From contig JAFYGL010000356.1 of the NCBI GenBank assembly GCA_017543165.1, positions 1-10,805 of the forward strand: a stretch of DNA of 10,805 bases, given 5' to 3'. Source of the DNA: Victivallales bacterium (GTDB taxonomy: Bacteria > Verrucomicrobiota > Lentisphaeria > Oligosphaerales > Oligosphaeraceae). Below, piece after piece: positions 7,322 through 10,805 of the stretch (position 1 is the first letter of the stretch; every line of letters starts with the position of its first letter). The notes beneath the pieces are model-generated. The model was not told the origin of the DNA. It did no database searches and was given only the letters and a program-made list of their open reading frames with translations. Both the position numbers and the translations under genes were made by a program.

Positions 7322-9592
7322 CTAGTTCTGCTTTACCATTATGACACGATCAAGAAAAACCTTGTCGTCAGTGAACTTCAGCGACACATAGCAGTCCCAC
7401 TTCTGTTCCAGGGAGGCAGGATTGTCCCGTGAGCATAATTCACGCAAAGGTGCGTTCATAATCCACTTGCCACCAAACAGTATCATGCCAGGAGTGAGTT
7501 TCATGCCCTTGGCAAATGTGTACAACTTGTATCCACCCTTGGTGATTTCGGCGGCCCTGAACAAATGGCTTGGCCCGTATGTCTTTGCGCCGTAGTCGTA
7601 TGTCCCCATTGCGAAGGTTTGCCCATTCCAGTCTTCCGTGACGGCCACGCCACAGTTAGCCTCCTCGTCATTGACCTTTGACTTTACATTCAGATTCGGC
7701 TGCAAAATGTTCACGTTGTCCTCTGGCAGTGCCCTGAACTGCTCTGGCAATGGCTTTGCCGTGCGGCGCGCCTCCATGTCTGCATACCATTTTTCAGCGC
7801 GCCCGCCAATCTTGCTGATGCTCCATTTGGAGGCGTCTATTTTCGCAATGGTCTTTTTAAGGCGTTCCATGCAGGCTGGCACCTTGTCCGCGTATTTTGT
7901 GTTGAAGAGATATTCCACGCAGGCACAGTCCAGTCCAGCCCGTGCCAGGTCCAGACGCCAGCGCACTGTGTCATCCACCTGTGCGCTTGCCTTGTCGAAC
8001 ATATCATTCCACCTGGCCAGTTTTTCAGGCGTAAGATAATGGTATTTCTGCATATTGTAGTACCATTTGATGTTGTTTGCCACGGCATGCTTTCTCTCGT
8101 TTTCAAGTTCTTTGGCGAATTGCAAGATCATATCCGCCGCCTTGCCGTAGTAATGCTCGGCAAAGTCCCGCATCAGCGTCTGCACGTCCCTTGAAGGATT
8201 CTCAAAGAGCTTGAACATAACCCAGCTCTGCATTTCGGAAAGATTTGTGCGGGAGGTAATGCCACCCGCATCATGCTCGAAATATGTTCCAGTCACCTTG
8301 CAGGCAGCCATCGCGCGTATGTCCTCGGCTATGCGTTCGAAGTTGCCCACAGGAGGCACTATCGGCGCCTTGAATTTGCCATCGGTGTATGTATTTGGAT
8401 AATACCATACCCAGACTTCCTTCGCCAGCTTCACCCATGCCGCCATATCCGCCAGGTCATCCTGGTTGCCATGCTTGAATGTATCTGAATATAGACCGTT
8501 GATGGGGCAGAAGATAATTGTAAGGTTCTTCGGGAAATTGGGGTAGTCCACTGGCGGATGCTGCGTGAGACTACGCTGATAGGCCAGCGTGACAAACTCA
8601 ATTTCTGGATGTGAATTGCATATTTCCGCCAGGAAGTCAAAGAATGGCGCGCCTGGCGTTTTGTATTTCTTCTGCAATGTCATGCAATTGTCACAGCGAC
8701 ACATATTGTAGGCAGTGTCATTCAAGTCAATGGTCAAATATGACTTGCCGTTCTTCTCTGTCTGGAACTTGTAGTAGAGCAGCGCGTTCTTTGTCAATTC
8801 CTTGCGCAATTCATGATTGGAGAAGCAGAGCTGGCGCGTATTGACACGCTTCTTGCTCTCGTCCATGGAAAACCATTCTGGATGGACAGCGAAATAATCC
8901 TTGCACTCTATAAGTTTGCTTGCCGCATTTATGCCCGCATTCCTGCTGAAGCCAGGCATGATGACATTAAGCACGTGGACGCCTGGCCCAGCCATCACAT
9001 GGTACTGCTCCACGCCCTCCATGTCATTGACGCAGTTCAGCAGAAGATTCTGCCTGTTGCGATAGGCGAAGCGGACCGCCATTCTCTTGTCAACATAGAA
9101 CCAGTTCATCAGAGAGCGCAAGGTGAAGCCGTATTCCTTCACAACGCTTGCCCCCTCCTCAATCACTAGCTTGTTCTGTTTTGGGATGAAAACATCATCG
9201 TATCCTGTAAGCCAACGGCAGCCCAACTTGTTTTCCAGGTATTCATATACGGCATACAGATTGCCATGCCGCCCTTTGCCGTACAGGAACAAATCCCCCT
9301 TGTGCCCCTGCACCACGCAGCCCTGCTCGTTAATCTCCGAAAGGCAGGACGCTGTTCCCAGGCGTTTTTTCGCCAGTTCGGTCAAGCCGACGAAGATGCA
9401 CTGTTCACCTGCGGCGACGGTGTTTTCCTCCACGCAGGGGTATTCTTCTCCAGTAATCTGCTTCAGATGATTGCATAATTCCTTGACCGCCAGTTGGTTT
9501 ATTGACGAGGCGTCCTTTGGACATACCACCTTGGGAGACGCCAGAAGAACGGTTCCCATCGCAAATATCAGCAACAATATCCTTTTTTTCAT
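7322..9592 (-). CDS. Secreted DUF4838-domain protein
   Basis: A 756-aa exported protein of the DUF4838 family, common in carbohydrate-degradation loci of Lentisphaerota, Verrucomicrobiota and Bacteroidota; its activity is not known to me. Residues 1-18 form a Sec signal peptide (MKKR, then the hydrophobic run ILLLIFAMGTVLLA), with likely cleavage near Ala18/Ser19. No lipobox cysteine follows. Residues about 25-150 resemble the alpha-glucuronidase-type N-terminal domain often placed before DUF4838, including YAVYEYLENKLGCRWL. The DUF4838 core, about 155-490, shows HPEWF (237-241), a Cys motif CRCDNC (298-303), and the acidic segment TYFEHDAGG (436-444). A helical region (about 470-610) and a C-terminal beta-rich part (about 640-756) follow. 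The start ATG 9592 has AGAGG 8 nt upstream. It lies 58 nt after the pseudopilin gene and 40 nt before the GH28-like gene, so an operon is likely. It may bind or cleave an acidic polysaccharide outside the cytoplasm; this is inference. Confidence 0.88.
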   Translation of the reverse strand: MKKRILLLIFAMGTVLLASPKVVCPKDASSINQLAVKELCNHLKQITGEEYPCVEENTVAAGEQCIFVGLTELAKKRLGTASCLSEINEQGCVVQGHKGDLFLYGKGRHGNLYAVYEYLENKLGCRWLTGYDDVFIPKQNKLVIEEGASVVKEYGFTLRSLMNWFYVDKRMAVRFAYRNRQNLLLNCVNDMEGVEQYHVMAGPGVHVLNVIMPGFSRNAGINAASKLIECKDYFAVHPEWFSMDESKKRVNTRQLCFSNHELRKELTKNALLYYKFQTEKNGKSYLTIDLNDTAYNMCRCDNCMTLQKKYKTPGAPFFDFLAEICNSHPEIEFVTLAYQRSLTQHPPVDYPNFPKNLTIIFCPINGLYSDTFKHGNQDDLADMAAWVKLAKEVWVWYYPNTYTDGKFKAPIVPPVGNFERIAEDIRAMAACKVTGTYFEHDAGGITSRTNLSEMQSWVMFKLFENPSRDVQTLMRDFAEHYYGKAADMILQFAKELENERKHAVANNIKWYYNMQKYHYLTPEKLARWNDMFDKASAQVDDTVRWRLDLARAGLDCACVEYLFNTKYADKVPACMERLKKTIAKIDASKWSISKIGGRAEKWYADMEARRTAKPLPEQFRALPEDNVNILQPNLNVKSKVNDEEANCGVAVTEDWNGQTFAMGTYDYGAKTYGPSHLFRAAEITKGGYKLYTFAKGMKLTPGMILFGGKWIMNAPLRELCSRDNPASLEQKWDCYVSLKFTDDKVFLDRVIMVKQN

Positions 9593-9650
9593 CTAACCCG
9601 CCTCTCTTATGCAACTGCCCCCTGAAGGACTTAATATTCAAATGCCGGCT

Positions 9651-10427
9651 TTAGTTGAGCTTGAATTGCCCATTCAGCATGTTCTTGTGGAATTGCCGTG
9701 ATTCCACATGCCCGTCGATGAACAGCCAGTTGGCGGAATCACCATGGGCCACTCCTGCGCGATAGGCGCTTCTGTTCTCGGGGCCAAGTTCATAGCCTGT
9801 GGCCCATGAGTAGCAGAACGGATTCTTGGCAGCTGAGGAAAAACTCAATGAGCTGATTGTTCCTGCCGAACTGGTGCCTATGCCAGTCAGATTCCTGATA
9901 TATTCAAACTCACCCGCCATCAAGTCTCCTTTGATGACATTCAGCTTACGTGTCCACTCAGCGGAATAGCCACTTCCGCCATCCCAGAAGCAGCCGTATT
10001 CATTGCGCCCGCCTGCATATTCGGTTCCAACTATGCCATAGTTTGTGACCATTGCATCCGCGCCGATTTCACTCATCCCACGTGCACCTTCCATGGGGCA
10101 GACGAAGGGGGACGGCATCTTGTAGAAAGTGTTGACAATCTTGTTCGGATCCGCATGTTGCAATTTGAGATATGAACTTGGCACGTAGTTCAGCATGACA
10201 AGGTAATTCGTCCAGCTGGTGTCGCAGGGTGCGAGATAATCGTCAAAGTCCGCTGCATACATGATGTTGCCAAGTCCGCTTTGCTTCATATTGCTGGTGC
10301 ATGAAATAATGCGGGCCTTTCTTCTTGCCTTGCTCAAGGCGGGCAGCAGCATTGCCGCCAGAATCGCGATGATTGCTATGACAACCAGCAATTCAATGAG
10401 GGTGAATACATTGTTCCTTCTTTTCAT
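9651..10427 (-). CDS. Type II secretion-like pseudopilin (DUF1559-type, H-X9-DG)
   Basis: A 258-aa pseudopilin anchored in the inner membrane. Residues 1-7 are a short basic leader (MKRRNNV), followed by [16 protein letters not shown] (8-23). That is the prepilin cleavage/methylation signal and helix, with the conserved Glu at +5 (Glu12) and the Lentisphaerota-style continuation to LLPALSKAR. Cleavage would fall before Phe8; the usual preceding Gly is Val here. After the helix comes the C-x4-MKQ segment (43-49) and [12 protein letters not shown], typical of the DUF1559 group. The C-terminus has an exact H-X9-DG signature: His228, then Asp238-Gly239 in [11 protein letters not shown] 10427 has GGGAG 8 nt upstream. 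A longer frame to 10529 lacks a good start and spans the likely promoter. It is first in the - strand operon. Its partners and whether it assembles into a fibre are unknown; no secretion ATPase or prepilin peptidase is in the window. Confidence 0.92.
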   Translation of the reverse strand: MKRRNNVFTLIELLVVIAIIAILAAMLLPALSKARRKARIISCTSNMKQSGLGNIMYAADFDDYLAPCDTSWTNYLVMLNYVPSSYLKLQHADPNKIVNTFYKMPSPFVCPMEGARGMSEIGADAMVTNYGIVGTEYAGGRNEYGCFWDGGSGYSAEWTRKLNVIKGDLMAGEFEYIRNLTGIGTSSAGTISSLSFSSAAKNPFCYSWATGYELGPENRSAYRAGVAHGDSANWLFIDGHVESRQFHKNMLNGQFKLN

Positions 10428-10475
10428 CTCTTCGTCTCCCGTCTGGAATGGATATTTCAAAATTACATTGACAAC

Positions 10476-10491
10476 TTGTATAATTATACAA
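10476..10491. promoter_or_regulatory. 16-bp perfect palindrome, possible operator
   Basis: TTGTATAATTATACAA equals its own reverse complement over all 16 bases. It overlaps the -10 box and the expected transcription start of the pseudopilin promoter, which is a usual position for a repressor site. No binding protein can be named. Its A+T content means part of the symmetry may come from the TATAAT box itself. Confidence 0.45.
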
Positions 10492-10511
10492 TTTTGCAAT
10501 GGACTTCGCAA
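10483..10511 (-). promoter_or_regulatory. Sigma-70-type promoter of the pseudopilin operon
   Basis: On the - strand TTGCGA (10511-10506) and TATAAT (10488-10483) are separated by exactly 17 bp. The -10 box is perfect and the -35 box matches four of six consensus bases. Transcription would begin near 10476 and leave a leader of about 50 nt before ATG 10427. No other comparable promoter was seen in the gaps between the four - strand genes, so this one probably serves them all. Confidence 0.6.
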
Positions 10512-10655
10512 TGTCTTTCCTATATACAAAATAAAGAAGAAGTTAGCAATTCTACAGATTTTTTCATATTCACAATCCTTGATATTTCTTGTTTACGGAT
10601 TAATATTAAGAGCAAATTTCAGAACTAGCGCATTTTCATGATGGTTCTTGTAAAC

Positions 10656-10791
10656 GCTTTGTTCCCCATGAGGGCAGGTTCTCAATGGGACTTATGGGAC
10701 ATCTGCGACCTATGCGACAGGTAGGCAAGCCCAATAAGTCCCATTGGTCCCATAAGTCCCATTGAGAACCTGCCCTCATGGGGAACAAAGC
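10656..10791. repeat. 45-bp perfect inverted repeat
   Basis: Left arm 10656-10700 (starting GCTTTGTTCCCC) and right arm 10747-10791 (ending GGGGAACAAAGC) are perfect reverse complements over 45 bp, with a 46-nt centre at 10701-10746. Transcribed from either side it would form one very long hairpin. The centre contains a second copy of ATAAGTCCCATTG (10734-10746), also found in the right arm (10752-10764). The left arm can therefore pair with either copy. No coding sequence is present. Confidence 0.9.
10684..10763. repeat. 9-bp degenerate repeat units facing each other
   Basis: On the + strand four contiguous 9-bp units run from 10684 to 10719: AATGGGACT, TATGGGACA, TCTGCGACC, TATGCGACA. On the - strand similar units run from 10763 to 10737: AATGGGACT, TATGGGACC, AATGGGACT, followed by a decayed one. 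The two sets point toward each other inside the inverted repeat. The pattern suggests growth by slippage as well as inversion. Confidence 0.6.
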
Positions 10792-10805
10792 TTTTGTAAA
10801 CTACC

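Larger units (their letters stand above)
10648..10801. mobile_element. Candidate small non-coding mobile element (inverted repeat with flanking direct repeat)
   Basis: The perfect inverted repeat at 10656-10791 is bordered by TTGTAAAC on both sides, at 10648-10655 and 10794-10801. The left copy abuts the inverted repeat; the right copy is offset by two T residues. An 8-bp direct repeat around an inverted repeat is the pattern left by insertion of a MITE-like element. There is no open reading frame inside, so movement would need a transposase from elsewhere. A chance match or a REP-type dispersed repeat remains possible. Confidence 0.45.

Noticed and set aside
10428..10529. N-terminal extension of the pseudopilin
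   Set aside because: It would bury the type IV prepilin leader 34 residues inside the protein and spans the promoter. ATG 10427 with GGGAG fits the family.
10261..10641. Open frame of 126 codons on the + strand at the right side
   Set aside because: It starts antisense to the pseudopilin leader helix and runs through that gene's promoter. Its hydrophobic parts are the complement of the real membrane helix and A+T-rich DNA.
10656..10791. CRISPR array or rho-independent terminator at the right edge
   Set aside because: There are no regularly spaced repeats with unique spacers. The 45-bp stem with a 46-nt centre is much larger than a terminator, and the nearest gene reads away from it.

Overview
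The window most resembles a chromosomal segment of a Lentisphaerota (Victivallis-like) bacterium or a close relative in the PVC group. The clearest evidence is a pseudopilin with the [16 protein letters not shown] leader and an exact C-terminal H-X9-DG signature. A secreted DUF4838 protein, a divergent GH28 protein and an AraC regulator lie in the same short stretch. Genes of these kinds are abundant in that phylum. The assignment rests on protein style only, since no rRNA or marker gene is present.

Layout. Two transcription units converge. On the + strand, an AraC-family regulator (195-1022) is followed after 41 nt by a 514-aa two-SIS-domain protein of the MurQ/glucokinase-regulatory-protein (GCKR) family (1064-2608). 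On the - strand, a likely operon reads right to left: pseudopilin (10427-9651), secreted DUF4838 protein (9592-7322), GH28-like protein (7281-6103) and an unrecognised 1150-aa multidomain, glycoside-hydrolase-like protein (6100-2648). Gaps are 58 nt, 40 nt and about 2 nt. Only 39 bp separate the two converging units, and no convincing terminator is seen there. A good sigma-70-type promoter, TTGCGA-17-TATAAT, lies in front of the pseudopilin and probably drives the - strand genes. A 16-bp perfect palindrome overlaps its -10 box.

The right edge holds a perfect 45-bp inverted repeat around a 46-nt centre, built partly from 9-bp units, with an 8-bp direct repeat on both sides. It looks like a small non-coding mobile or dispersed element. 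The left edge holds the end of a 7-bp tandem repeat.

How the genes may work together (inference). The locus reads as a small carbohydrate-use cluster. The pseudopilin and the DUF4838 protein would act at or outside the membrane. The GH28-like and 1150-aa proteins lack signal peptides and would act on imported oligosaccharides in the cytoplasm. The SIS protein would bind or process a sugar phosphate, and the AraC protein would sense an inducer. The substrate cannot be told from sequence. Several start codons were moved from upstream TTG codons to internal ATGs with good Shine-Dalgarno sites.
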